Of a stretch of DNA of 64,000 nt, positions 55,967-64,000 are shown piece by piece. Positions within the stretch are counted from its first letter, which is position 1. Each line of letters starts with the position of its first letter. A program made the position numbers and the translations under genes. Source of the stretch: Rheinheimera sp. A13L (GTDB taxonomy: Bacteria > Pseudomonadota > Gammaproteobacteria > Enterobacterales > Alteromonadaceae); NCBI RefSeq assembly GCF_000217935.1, contig NZ_AFHI01000009.1, positions 1-64,000 on the forward strand. The letters run 5' to 3'. The notes beneath the pieces were generated by a model, which was not told the DNA's origin, searched no databases, and was given only the letters and a program-made list of their open reading frames with translations.

Positions 55967-56764
55967 TTAGTGTTCCATAATACGGCTTAATAAAGCCCGT
56001 ACTGTTTCTGGTTCAAAAGGTTTATCACACAAGGCATTGACACCAGACTGCGCAATATTAGCCAGGTGAGACTCGTTAGCTTCGCTGGTGACCATCAACA
56101 CCGGAATATGGCTTTGCTGGCTGTGCTCACGAATATACTGCGTCAACTCCTGCCCATTCACTTCCGGCATATTAAAATCCGTTACTACCAAATCAAACAT
56201 ATTGTTTTTCAAAAGCTCAATAGCCTGTTGACCATCTTCGGCTTCAGTTAAGTGCTGAATGCCCAGATTTTGCAATACACGTTTAATATGGTTACGGGCC
56301 AGACGGCTGTCGTCGACCACTAAAACCCGCACATCATGTACATCAAATAAACTCAGTTCCAGCTCGGCCGGACTTAATAAGTCGATGGCAGCATTTAAGG
56401 CTTTACCCAACTGAATGGAGTTAAAAGGCTTAGGTAAAATTGCCACCACACCGGATTGTTTAAACTGTTCCAGTTGCGCTTTTTTGGTTTCAGAAGAAAT
56501 CAATACAAAAGGCACTTCAGCTAAATCAGCGTCGTTTTTTAGCTTTGCCAACAGCTCCAGGCTGGTACCTTGTTCAAAGTACAAACTGCTGATCACCAGA
56601 TCTGCTTTATGTTGCTTTAGTTGCACCATGGCAGTGGCAATACTGTCGGCTGTGCTGACCTGGGTGGCGCCTTCTTCGGCCAGTTGTTTAATAATAATTT
56701 TGCGTTGAACATCAGAAGGTTCAATCAACAGAATAGATAAATCGGAAGGACAGAGTTGTTGCAT
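55967..56764 (-). CDS. Twin receiver-domain response regulator
   Basis: This 265-residue protein is made of two receiver domains and nothing else. REC2 (about residues 143-262) is intact: acidic pair in VVDDSRLARN, phospho-acceptor in VVTDFNMPEVNG, Thr in MVTSE and Lys in CDKPFEP. REC1 (about 8-130) reads VISSLYF where the acceptor aspartate should be, so it is probably not phosphorylated, though its lysine (PKPF) remains. No output domain exists. It is convergent with the M28 peptidase. Confidence 0.85.
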   Translation of the reverse strand: MQQLCPSDLSILLIEPSDVQRKIIIKQLAEEGATQVSTADSIATAMVQLKQHKADLVISSLYFEQGTSLELLAKLKNDADLAEVPFVLISSETKKAQLEQFKQSGVVAILPKPFNSIQLGKALNAAIDLLSPAELELSLFDVHDVRVLVVDDSRLARNHIKRVLQNLGIQHLTEAEDGQQAIELLKNNMFDLVVTDFNMPEVNGQELTQYIREHSQQSHIPVLMVTSEANESHLANIAQSGVNALCDKPFEPETVRALLSRIMEH

Positions 56765-56803
56765 CAGACACTCGCTTAATATACTTGGGTATAATTGGGT
56801 GGC

Positions 56804-57202
56804 TTAACCACCAGCCCACTTATGTTTGTAACCTAACCTGGTTAGCTCCTGTTGCACCAGTTCGCGTTGATCGCCCTGAATTTCAATCACGCCATCCTTG
56901 ACTGAACCACCACAACCACACTTTTTCTTTAATAAAGCCGCTATCTCTGCCAGTTTTTCTGCGTTTTCAGCAAGGCCAGAAATAGTGATCACAGCTTTGC
57001 CATTGCGGCCTTTCGTTTCACGTTTTAAGCGTGCATGACCATCAGCAAAAGTCTGAGCCACAGCTTTTTGCTGTGCAGGCTTATCTATCCGGCCTGAAGT
57101 TGTACTGTAGACCAAGTCGTCTGCTTTTGCTGCTGTAGCCGCTTCGGCAGGTCGCCCCAATTGTTGTTGCCAGTCGGCTAACGAGATTTTTTTGCCACTC
57201 AT
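56804..57202 (-). CDS. yciH: SUI1-family translation factor (YciH)
   Basis: This 132-residue protein has a C-terminal SUI1/eIF1 domain (about residues 60-132) with KKKCGCGGSVKDGVIEIQGD, the hallmark of YciH. An N-terminal tail of about 50 residues contains DLVYSTTSGR. In E. coli, YciH affects start-codon selection. I use the ATG at 57202 (MSGKKISLADWQ); the frame opens at 57262, but the extra hydrophobic residues look spurious. No clear ribosome site. Confidence 0.88.
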   Translation of the reverse strand: MSGKKISLADWQQQLGRPAEAATAAKADDLVYSTTSGRIDKPAQQKAVAQTFADGHARLKRETKGRNGKAVITISGLAENAEKLAEIAALLKKKCGCGGSVKDGVIEIQGDQRELVQQELTRLGYKHKWAGG

Positions 57203-57353
57203 AAAACAATCTGTGTAAGTCGTCAGAAAGCGCACGATAAACAACAAGCCTGTAAACAGCAAGTAGCAAGTTTAAAATCAGGGAGGATGGTGCAAAAAAG
57301 CCATTGGCAAATAAAAGGCTTCTGGTAAACTACGGTCAATTTTAGAAATCTGG

Positions 57354-58043
57354 ATGGCTGAAGTGTCTATTAACTTGTATCTGGAACAATCAGGATTGGC
57401 TGCTGTATTGCGGGGGCAGGAAATAGCTATAGAACAAACTGTTACTGCATTAAAAAAACAACTTTCTGCTGCAGCGGCTCCAGCTGTCACCTGGTCTTAT
57501 CTGGTGCCTGAATTAGGTGAAGGTGGAGCTTGTTCTTTGTTTGGTCAGTTGGCAGATGAACCTTATGATCTGGCGGCTACTCTGGGCCAAAACGAAGCAA
57601 CAGCTAAAGCTTTAGCTCAGCTCACTGTAGTGGTGCAAAACTATCAGCAAACCAATGACAGCGACTGGTTTGGTATTTACCAAAAACGTCTGAACCCCCA
57701 AGGTGAAACCGTACTGGTGAAACTGGCCTATTTTGGTGCCGCTTCCCGTGCTGAGTTTCCGTTAACTGCAGAATTTGCCGCCATCAGCAATAACAGTACT
57801 GTCGGGCTTACTGGTAAAGCTAAAGTGATCAACGACGTGACTGCGTATTTAACTGCAGGTGGCGAATATTACACCTGCGATCCAAAGGTATTAGCCGAAG
57901 CTTGTTTGCCTTTATTTAACAGCAAAGGTGAACTGGCAGGTATTATTGACGCTGAGGCTTTTAAACGTCAGGCCTACCATACAGATGCGCTGGTCCGCTT
58001 AGTCGCCATCTGTCTTGTGCTGCCAGGGCTGTTGCCCGCATGA
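57354..58043 (+). CDS. GAF-like domain protein
   Basis: This 229-residue protein has a helical N-terminal part (to about residue 75) and a GAF-like domain (about 80-205), with DWFGIYQKRL, STVGLTGKAKVINDV and YTCDPKVLAEACLPL. The last segment resembles the cysteine region of free-methionine (R)-sulfoxide reductase (YebR), although the first two YebR cysteines are not seen. Function is therefore open: a sensor or a sulfoxide reductase relative. ATG at 57354 has only a weak ribosome site. Confidence 0.62.
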   Translation: MAEVSINLYLEQSGLAAVLRGQEIAIEQTVTALKKQLSAAAAPAVTWSYLVPELGEGGACSLFGQLADEPYDLAATLGQNEATAKALAQLTVVVQNYQQTNDSDWFGIYQKRLNPQGETVLVKLAYFGAASRAEFPLTAEFAAISNNSTVGLTGKAKVINDVTAYLTAGGEYYTCDPKVLAEACLPLFNSKGELAGIIDAEAFKRQAYHTDALVRLVAICLVLPGLLPA

Positions 58044-58094
58044 TAAGATAAATTGAAATAGACCTATTCACACCGCAACTAACAGGTAATAACT

Positions 58095-59288
58095 ATGTTT
58101 TCGCACTTACAGCCAACCCCTATCGATCCAATTTTAGGTTTAATGGCCGCTTATAAAGAAGATCCAAATCCATTAAAAGTGGACCTTGGGGTTGGAGTCT
58201 ACAAAGACGAGCAAGGCCATACGGCTGTGCTGGATTGTGTGAAAAAGGCCGAAGCACTGCGTTTAAAAAGCGAAGACAGTAAAACCTATATTGGCATGGC
58301 CGGAGATTTATCTTTTAACAGCCATATCGAAAAACTGGCCTTTGGTCAGCACAAAGTACTGTTATCAGGCCGTGTCACTACAGCTCATACTCCAGGTGGT
58401 ACAGGTGCTTTGCGGGTGGCTGCTGAATTTATTAAAAAAGCCAATCCGGATGCTACAGTCTGGGTCACTAACCCAACCTGGGCTAACCATATCTCCTTGT
58501 TTCAGGCTGCCGGCCTGACAGTGAAAGAATATGCTTACTACGACTGGGAAACCAAAGGTTTAAAATTTGATGCCATGATGACTGAACTGGCGCAAGTTCC
58601 TGCCGGTGACGTGGTATTAGTGCATGCCTGCTGCCATAACCCAAGTGGTATGGATTTAAACTTTGAGCAGTGGAAACAATTTGCTGATTTAGCCAAAGAA
58701 AAAGGTTTTACACCGCTAGTGGACATGGCCTATCAGGGCTTTGGTTTAGGTTTGGATGAAGACACACAAGGCTTACGCTATTTAGCGGATCAGGTTGAAG
58801 AAATGATCCTGTGCAGCTCCTGTTCAAAAAACTTTGGTTTATACCGTGAACGTATTGGTGCCTGCAGCATAGTGGCAGCTGACAGCAAAACGGCAGACAT
58901 TGCTAAATCAGTGCTGTTAAGTGTAGTACGCAGTATTTATTCTATGCCGCCTGCCCATGGCGCTATTGTGGTCAGTCATATTCTGGATAGCCAGGAATTA
59001 ACGGCTTTATGGCATCAGGAACTGGCTGTGATGCGTAATCGTATCAACGACTACCGCCAGTTGATCATCGATAAATTTGCTGCTGAAGGCATCACGCAGG
59101 ATTTCAGCTTTATTACCAAACAACACGGTATGTTCTCTTTCCTTGGCATTAACAAGGAACAGATTGAACGTCTGCGTAAAGACTACAGTATCTACATGGT
59201 CGGCTCCAGCCGCGTCAGTATTGCGGGTTTAAATCACAGCAATATAGATTATTTCGCTAAAGCCATGGCACAAGTGTTAAAAGGTTAA
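58095..59288 (+). CDS. tyrB: Aspartate/aromatic aminotransferase
   Basis: This PLP-dependent fold type I aminotransferase of 397 residues matches E. coli AspC/TyrB in length and motifs: VDLGVGVYKDEQG near residue 29, HTPGGTGALR, HACCHNPSGMDL, the PLP lysine in SCSKNFGLYRERIG, and a terminal arginine for the carboxylate (SSRVSIAGL). It makes aspartate, tyrosine or phenylalanine from their keto acids; AspC versus TyrB cannot be decided from sequence alone. Aromatic biosynthesis genes are within 25 kb. Confidence 0.88.
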   Translation: MFSHLQPTPIDPILGLMAAYKEDPNPLKVDLGVGVYKDEQGHTAVLDCVKKAEALRLKSEDSKTYIGMAGDLSFNSHIEKLAFGQHKVLLSGRVTTAHTPGGTGALRVAAEFIKKANPDATVWVTNPTWANHISLFQAAGLTVKEYAYYDWETKGLKFDAMMTELAQVPAGDVVLVHACCHNPSGMDLNFEQWKQFADLAKEKGFTPLVDMAYQGFGLGLDEDTQGLRYLADQVEEMILCSSCSKNFGLYRERIGACSIVAADSKTADIAKSVLLSVVRSIYSMPPAHGAIVVSHILDSQELTALWHQELAVMRNRINDYRQLIIDKFAAEGITQDFSFITKQHGMFSFLGINKEQIERLRKDYSIYMVGSSRVSIAGLNHSNIDYFAKAMAQVLKG

Positions 59289-59311
59289 TTTTGCGCTGTT
59301 AGTGAAAAGAG

Positions 59312-59334
59312 GGGGGCGATAGCCGCCCTTTTTT
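59312..59334 (+). terminator. Terminator after the aminotransferase
   Basis: GGGCG (59314-59318), loop ATAGC, CGCCC (59324-59328), followed by TTTTTT. Short but G/C-only stem. Confidence 0.8.
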
Positions 59335-59436
59335 ATAGAGCAAAAAATCAGCTGTTGTCAGGATAGCTCAGAGTAACTAAGCTAGGATACAGGTAAGTCT
59401 TGTATGCAAAGTGATCTATCAACCTGGAGTTGGGCT

Positions 59437-60180
59437 GTGATAAAAAGCTTAGTGGTTGTTTCGTTGTGTTTATTTTTCACGCTCACTGCACATGCCGATC
59501 TTCCTGCGGTAAGAGTAGTGACTGAATTATCGCCCCCTCATCAGACGATTATCGAGGGCAAAGTGGATGGGCTTAGTACTCAGATTGTCGAGGCGACGTT
59601 AAAACAAGCCGGACTGCAGAGCCGTATTGAAGTTTATCCCTGGGCCAGAGCTTTTTATATCGCCAGTTCGACACCCAATGTACTGATTTACAATATGGCC
59701 AGAACACCGCAGAGGGAAAACGAGTTCCATTGGATTGGTCCTGTGGCGAAATACCGGTTTGGCTTGGTGAGGTTAACGGACCGCACAGATCTAAACCCAA
59801 ACCATATTAAAGATTTAGGTTCGTCTGTTATTGCTGTGCAACGAGGTGACTTTTCGGGCCAATGGCTGAAACAGCAAGGTATGAAAGAAGGCAAAGAGTT
59901 ACAGTTGTCGGCTGATATTCTGGAGTCCTGGCGTTTACTGCTCAAAGGCAAAGTAGACTATGTGATTGATGATCAAGCTGCATTGCCTTCGATGGAGCAG
60001 CAATTAGCCCTGCCTGCCGGCATCACCACTTTTGTACTGACCATTCCGCAGCTGGAGCAACAAACTTATCTGGCCGCCAGCAAAAACAGTGACCCTGAGC
60101 TGGTGAAAAAGCTGCAGCAGGCTCATCTTGAAGTACAAAAAACTCAGCTGTTTCAGAACGTCATGACCAGCCGCTTTTAA
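59437..60180 (+). CDS. Periplasmic substrate-binding domain protein
   Basis: This is a small family-3-type solute-binding protein. With the GTG start (59437, GGAG seven bases upstream) it has 247 residues and a clean signal peptide (MIKSLVVVSLCLFFTLTAHA). An ATG at 59404 is the alternative. The mature part has VRVVTELSPPHQT and RIEVYPWARAFYIA, typical of the orphan SBP_bac_3 proteins common in this group. No ABC transporter genes are adjacent. Confidence 0.82.
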   Translation: MIKSLVVVSLCLFFTLTAHADLPAVRVVTELSPPHQTIIEGKVDGLSTQIVEATLKQAGLQSRIEVYPWARAFYIASSTPNVLIYNMARTPQRENEFHWIGPVAKYRFGLVRLTDRTDLNPNHIKDLGSSVIAVQRGDFSGQWLKQQGMKEGKELQLSADILESWRLLLKGKVDYVIDDQAALPSMEQQLALPAGITTFVLTIPQLEQQTYLAASKNSDPELVKKLQQAHLEVQKTQLFQNVMTSRF

Positions 60181-60190
60181 GCTCTTGATG

Positions 60191-60727
60191 TTAAAGGGCT
60201 ATCAGCTCATTCATCAGTTGAGTCAGCCATTGATTCAGGCGCTGGTCGGTTAAATCGTACTGATTCTCTTCATCCAAAGCTAAACCATAAAACCACTCAC
60301 CGTCTTCTGTGACTGCTTTGGAAGCAATAAAGTCATAACCCTCAACAGGCCAGAAACCAATACGAATACAGTCTTGTTGCGCTATGGCCTGATGCAACAT
60401 ACCTACAGCATCCTGGAACCACTCTGCATAGCCCAGCTGATCGCCCATGCCATAAATAGCTACAATTTTGCCGCTTAAATCCACTTCAGCGATATCATCC
60501 CAATGGGCTTCCCAGTCTTCCTGCAGCTCACCAAAATCCCAGGTTGAAATACCTAAAATAAGCAGATCATAGTCAGCCATCATTGCCAGAGGCTGATCTT
60601 TAATATTATGAAGTGTTACACTGCTGCCATCCGGCAGGCTTGGGTCGGCGCTTAAAAGCACCTGAATTTTTTCTGCCACTATCTCTGTGTAGCAGGTGGT
60701 GGAACCGTAAAAAAGACCAATTTTCAT
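60191..60727 (-). CDS. fldB: Flavodoxin (FldB-like)
   Basis: This 178-residue protein begins [21 protein letters not shown], the FMN phosphate-binding loop (GSTT). Length and the divergent position beside xerD-dsbC match E. coli fldB (173 aa). Flavodoxins carry low-potential electrons. I use the ATG at 60727, where the flavodoxin fold starts; the frame opens 23 codons earlier without an evident role. It converges on the binding-protein gene. Confidence 0.88.
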   Translation of the reverse strand: MKIGLFYGSTTCYTEIVAEKIQVLLSADPSLPDGSSVTLHNIKDQPLAMMADYDLLILGISTWDFGELQEDWEAHWDDIAEVDLSGKIVAIYGMGDQLGYAEWFQDAVGMLHQAIAQQDCIRIGFWPVEGYDFIASKAVTEDGEWFYGLALDEENQYDLTDQRLNQWLTQLMNELIAL

Positions 60728-60821
60728 CTGACGGGACTCAGCATTTTCTGTGGGCTGCAGTGTAGCAGAAGCGTCGAAACCAACAAAGTCAGGCAAGGTA
60801 AATTAACCCGGGAGCAGGTAA

Positions 60822-61727
60822 GTGGCATTAGTGTTGGCCGTTTCAGAACAACAGCTGATTAAAGCTTTTTTAGACCAGCTCTGGCTGGAGAAAGGTGTCA
60901 GTGAACATACGTTAAGTGCTTATGGCACAGACTTAACTAAATTCGCATTATTTCTGCAGCAACAGGGTCAACAACTGAGCTCTGTTGATCAAATGCTGCT
61001 CAATAGCTATCTGGCGTTTCGGGTGGATCAAGGTTTTAGTCCACGCAGCACCTCCAGAACCTTAAGCAGTTTGCGACGTTTTTATCGTCATTTGCATAAA
61101 ACCAGACAGATCACCGAAAACCCGCTGTCGGACGTTTTTAACCCGAAGATTGGTCGCTCCTTGCCTAAAACTTTATCCGAGCAGGATGTGGATTTATTGC
61201 TGTCAGCCCCGGATGTGAGCGATTTAATTCAATTTCGCGACAAAGTGATGTTAGAAATTCTGTATGCGGCCGGTCTTAGAGTATCGGAGCTGGTTGGTTT
61301 AACCTTACAGCAAATCAATTTGCGTCAGGGTTTAGTGCGTGTCACAGGCAAAGGTAAAAAAGAACGGCTGGTGCCTTTAGGGGAAACTGCAGTGGAGTGG
61401 CTGGACAATTACCTGAAGCAAGGCCGTGGCTTGTTGCTTGATGGTCAGAGTGATGTGGTGTTTCCCAGCAACAGGGGGCAACAAATGACCCGACAAACTT
61501 TCTGGCACCGGATTAAATTTTATGCCAAAGTGGCGGGCATTAGTGCAGAGTTGTCACCGCATACGGTACGGCATGCTTTTGCCACTCATTTATTGAATCA
61601 TGGTGCAGATTTGCGGGTCGTACAGTTGTTATTAGGGCATAGCGATTTATCGACCACCCAAATTTATACTCATGTGGCGCAGGCGCGTCTGCAAAGTTTA
61701 CATCAACAACATCATCCCAGAGGCTAG
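60822..61727 (+). CDS. xerD: Site-specific tyrosine recombinase XerD
   Basis: XerD works with XerC at dif to resolve chromosome dimers. The 301-residue protein has the N-terminal SAM-like domain (to about 105) and a catalytic domain with all six residues: Arg in AAGLRVSEL, Lys in TGKGKKERL, His and Arg in HTVRHAFAT, His in LLGHSDLST and Tyr in TQIYTHV. Start is GTG. The xerD-dsbC-recJ order matches E. coli. Confidence 0.96.
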   Translation: MALVLAVSEQQLIKAFLDQLWLEKGVSEHTLSAYGTDLTKFALFLQQQGQQLSSVDQMLLNSYLAFRVDQGFSPRSTSRTLSSLRRFYRHLHKTRQITENPLSDVFNPKIGRSLPKTLSEQDVDLLLSAPDVSDLIQFRDKVMLEILYAAGLRVSELVGLTLQQINLRQGLVRVTGKGKKERLVPLGETAVEWLDNYLKQGRGLLLDGQSDVVFPSNRGQQMTRQTFWHRIKFYAKVAGISAELSPHTVRHAFATHLLNHGADLRVVQLLLGHSDLSTTQIYTHVAQARLQSLHQQHHPRG

Positions 61728-61748
61728 CTTTGGGTGCAGGAAATACAG

Positions 61749-62456
61749 ATGAAGAAGTTTAGCTATCTCGCCGTTATGGCAGCCTTTTTAAGTACAGGAT
61801 TAACTGCTCAGGTCAGTTTGCCTGAAGTGAACAAAGCCTTTTCTGAAGTGGGTTTAAATGTCAAAGCTGTGGCCGATTCGACAGTGCCAGGCATGTTGCA
61901 GGTACAAACCGACAAAGGCTTATTTTTTATGTCGGAAAATAAGCAGTATCTGTTTGAAGGCAATATTTACGACTTAAAAAACAAAAAACTGGTCAATGAA
62001 GACATTCTGAAAGATATCCGTAAAGCGGGTGTCAAAGAATTTAACGACTCAGCCATCGAGTTTAAAGCGGCTGATGAAAAATACGTGGTGCATATATTTA
62101 CGGACACCAGCTGTGGTTATTGCCGCAAGTTACATGACGAAATGGCCGATTTTAACAAAGCCGGTATCACAGTGCGTTATCTGGCCTTCCCACGGGGTGG
62201 CGTACAGTCTGCAACTTATGATGAACTGCAATCGATTTGGTGTGCTAAAGATACCCAACAGGCGATGACTGACGGTAAAGCCGGTAAAGCAGTAAAACAA
62301 GCCAGTTGTAAAAACACTGTGGCTCAGCAGTATGAGTTAGGCCAAAGTTTTGGCATCAATGGTACTCCGGCATTAATTTTACCGGATGGCCGTTTAATTC
62401 CTGGTTACCAGCCAGCCGCAGCTTTAGCTGCCACCTTGAGTCAAGAAGCGCCCTAA
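61749..62456 (+). CDS. dsbC: Protein-disulfide isomerase DsbC
   Basis: DsbC is a periplasmic V-shaped homodimer that repairs wrong disulfides. The 235-residue product has a signal peptide (MKKFSYLAVMAAFLSTGLTAQ), an N-terminal dimerisation domain and a thioredoxin domain with CGYC near residue 115. A second cysteine pair (IWCAK and QASCK) lies further on, as in E. coli DsbC. ATG at 61749 has AGGAAA upstream. It is 12 bp from recJ. Confidence 0.94.
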   Translation: MKKFSYLAVMAAFLSTGLTAQVSLPEVNKAFSEVGLNVKAVADSTVPGMLQVQTDKGLFFMSENKQYLFEGNIYDLKNKKLVNEDILKDIRKAGVKEFNDSAIEFKAADEKYVVHIFTDTSCGYCRKLHDEMADFNKAGITVRYLAFPRGGVQSATYDELQSIWCAKDTQQAMTDGKAGKAVKQASCKNTVAQQYELGQSFGINGTPALILPDGRLIPGYQPAAALAATLSQEAP

Positions 62457-62468
62457 GCAGGTTTCAGT

Positions 62469-64000
62469 TTGAGTATCAGCAAAACAATTCAGCGCCGGCC
62501 TGTGCCGGCTATTTCACCGGAACTCTCGCAATACCATCCGGTGATCCAGCAAATTTACGCCAGCCGGGGTATTGAAGGCTCGCTGCAACTGGCGCGAGGC
62601 GCAGCTCAGTTGTTGCCTTTTACCTTACTCAAAGGCATATCTGCAGCTGTAGCTTTGTTGATTGAGGCTTTGCAGCAACAGCAGCATATTGTCATAGTCG
62701 GCGATTTTGACGCTGATGGCGCCACCAGTACTGCAACTTTGCTGACGGGCTTAAAAAGCCTGGGTTTTAAGCATGTGGAGTATCTGGTGCCTAACCGTTT
62801 TGAATATGGGTATGGCTTATCTGTAGAGATGGCAGAAATTGCGGTCGCTCAGGGCGCTCAGTTGATAGTCACAGTAGACAACGGTATTTCAGCCATTGAC
62901 GGCATAGCGCTGGCGAAAAAAATGGGCGTGAAAGTGCTGGTCACAGATCACCATTTGCCTGGCAATGAACTGCCGGACGCTGACGCTATTGTTAATCCCA
63001 ACCAACCGGGTTGTGATTTCCCCAGCAAGCAACTGGCCGGTGTGGGGGTGGCTTTTTATTTGTTATTGGCGCTTCGTGCTGAACTTCGCACCCAAAGCTA
63101 TTTTACCGAAAGCCAGCCTGCACCTAATTTAGCGGATCTGCTGGATTTAGTGGCCTTAGGCACAGTAGCAGACGTAGTGCCCCTGGATACCAATAACAGA
63201 ATTCTGGTGCATCAGGGCCTGCAGCGTATCCGCAGTGGCAAAGCCCGTCCTGGTATTCAGGCCCTAATTGATATTGCTAATCGCAAAGCGGAAAAGCTGA
63301 CAGCGCAGGATTTTGGTTTTGCCTTAGCGCCGCGCTTAAATGCAGCAGGACGATTAGACGATATGGGCCTTGGCATCAGCTGTTTATTAGCGCCTGATTT
63401 GCCCAGAGCCAGAATGTACGCCGCAGAACTCGACAGTTTAAATGTCGAACGCCGTGAAATAGAGCAGGGCATGCAGCAGGAAGCTCAGGCTTATCTGCAG
63501 CTTTTGTCTTTCGCTTCGGATGAATTGCCGGATGCCTTGTGTTTATACCAAAGCGATTGGCATCAGGGCGTGATAGGTATTCTGGCTGGTCGTATTAAAG
63601 AGCAATACCACAGACCCGTGCTGGTATTTGCCCAAGGTGACGCAGGCGAGCTGAAAGGTTCTGCCCGTTCTATTCCGGGTTTACATATCCGCGATTTATT
63701 GGATGAAGTTTCCACTCAATACCCGGGCCTGATTAAAAAGTTTGGCGGCCATGCCATGGCGGCAGGTTTAACTATTGCCGAGGAGCGCTTTGATACCTTT
63801 AAGCTGGCACTGAACTTTGTCGCTAAAAAGTATCTGACGCCAGAGCTTTTGACCGCAGTGCTTTATACAGACGGTGATTTAAGCAGTGATTGTTTGTCAG
63901 TGCCTTTTGCACAGTTGTTGCAACAAGCCGGTCCCTGGGGACAGGCTTTCCCTGAACCTGTGTTTGAAGGTGGCTTTGTGATACGTCAACAGCGTTTATT
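62469..64000 (+). CDS. recJ: Single-stranded-DNA exonuclease RecJ (partial, 3' end off window)
   Basis: RecJ is a 5'-3' single-strand exonuclease in recombination and repair. The first about 510 codons are present, with no stop before the window ends. It starts at a TTG (MSISKTIQRRPVPAISPE). The DHH phosphoesterase motifs are intact: VIVGDFDADGATST near residue 77, and TDHHLPGNELPD near 158. E. coli RecJ is about 577 residues, so only the C-terminal part is missing. It follows dsbC by 12 bp. Confidence 0.96.
   Translation, partial: MSISKTIQRRPVPAISPELSQYHPVIQQIYASRGIEGSLQLARGAAQLLPFTLLKGISAAVALLIEALQQQQHIVIVGDFDADGATSTATLLTGLKSLGFKHVEYLVPNRFEYGYGLSVEMAEIAVAQGAQLIVTVDNGISAIDGIALAKKMGVKVLVTDHHLPGNELPDADAIVNPNQPGCDFPSKQLAGVGVAFYLLLALRAELRTQSYFTESQPAPNLADLLDLVALGTVADVVPLDTNNRILVHQGLQRIRSGKARPGIQALIDIANRKAEKLTAQDFGFALAPRLNAAGRLDDMGLGISCLLAPDLPRARMYAAELDSLNVERREIEQGMQQEAQAYLQLLSFASDELPDALCLYQSDWHQGVIGILAGRIKEQYHRPVLVFAQGDAGELKGSARSIPGLHIRDLLDEVSTQYPGLIKKFGGHAMAAGLTIAEERFDTFKLALNFVAKKYLTPELLTAVLYTDGDLSSDCLSVPFAQLLQQAGPWGQAFPEPVFEGGFVIRQQRL

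Noticed and set aside
60822-61727. xerD as an integrase marking a mobile element
   Set aside because: Neighbours are fldB, dsbC and recJ, the housekeeping order; no attachment-site repeats are seen.

Overview
The window is a stretch of core chromosome from a gammaproteobacterium. Gene content and order (holD-rimI, smp|serB, ffh/ypjD/yfjD, rpsP-rimM-trmD-rplS, rluD-pgeF-clpB, aroF-tyrA, fldB|xerD-dsbC-recJ) match the Alteromonadales/Chromatiales side of the class. A Rheinheimera-like organism is my best guess; that is inference from gene style, not from any search. Coding density is high. I see no prophage, insertion sequence, CRISPR array, integron or antiphage island.

Layout: 1-481 is a non-coding chain of small hairpins ending in eight AAACCC repeats, directly beyond the stop of a CBS-domain gene. 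1-7.0 kb continues with tRNA-Trp, holD-rimI, prfC, argS and pdxH-tatD. 7-16.4 kb holds smp|serB plus an alpha/beta hydrolase, a very large PilZ protein, radA, bamD and rluD-pgeF. 16.4-23.6 kb has clpB behind a sigma-32-type promoter, an Aer-type chemoreceptor divergent from a CBS protein with an FNR-like box between them, gshA and a lytic-transglycosylase-like lipoprotein. 23.7-30.3 kb is the yfjD/ypjD/ffh locus and the rpsP ribosomal operon, followed by a 75-bp tandem duplication and a DnaJ-related gene. 30.4-36.6 kb carries a ThrE-type exporter, an unusual HTH-REC regulator, a DUF3135 protein, aroF-tyrA and mtgA. 36.9-46.6 kb carries an Orn/Lys/Arg decarboxylase, a LOG protein, a beta-CASP nuclease, pheA behind a leader-peptide attenuator, a penicillin-acylase family enzyme, and a cytochrome b561 / cytochrome c' pair. 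46.7-56 kb has a GGDEF-EAL protein, two amidohydrolase-family genes and an M28 peptidase. 56-64 kb has a twin-REC regulator, a SUI1/YciH protein, a GAF protein, an aromatic aminotransferase, a periplasmic binding protein, fldB and xerD-dsbC-recJ; recJ runs off the end.

Functional themes: aromatic amino acid synthesis is well represented (aroF-tyrA with a TyrR-like box, pheA with its own Phe-codon leader peptide, and an AspC/TyrB aminotransferase). Translation is represented by prfC, argS, rpsP-rimM-trmD-rplS, rimI, rluD, yciH and tRNA-Trp. Redox and c-di-GMP sensing appear in the Aer homologue, PilZ and GGDEF-EAL proteins.

The most unusual signals are in non-coding DNA: chains of minihairpins with TCC(C)-type loops at two loci, a G-quadruplex-capable hexamer repeat, a shared GGGTCAGAGC hairpin at three convergent gene junctions, and the compact pheA attenuator. 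On the protein side, two amidohydrolase domains lack the metal-binding HxH motif beside one intact domain, and one response regulator has its DNA-binding domain in front of the receiver. I found no complete new multi-gene system.
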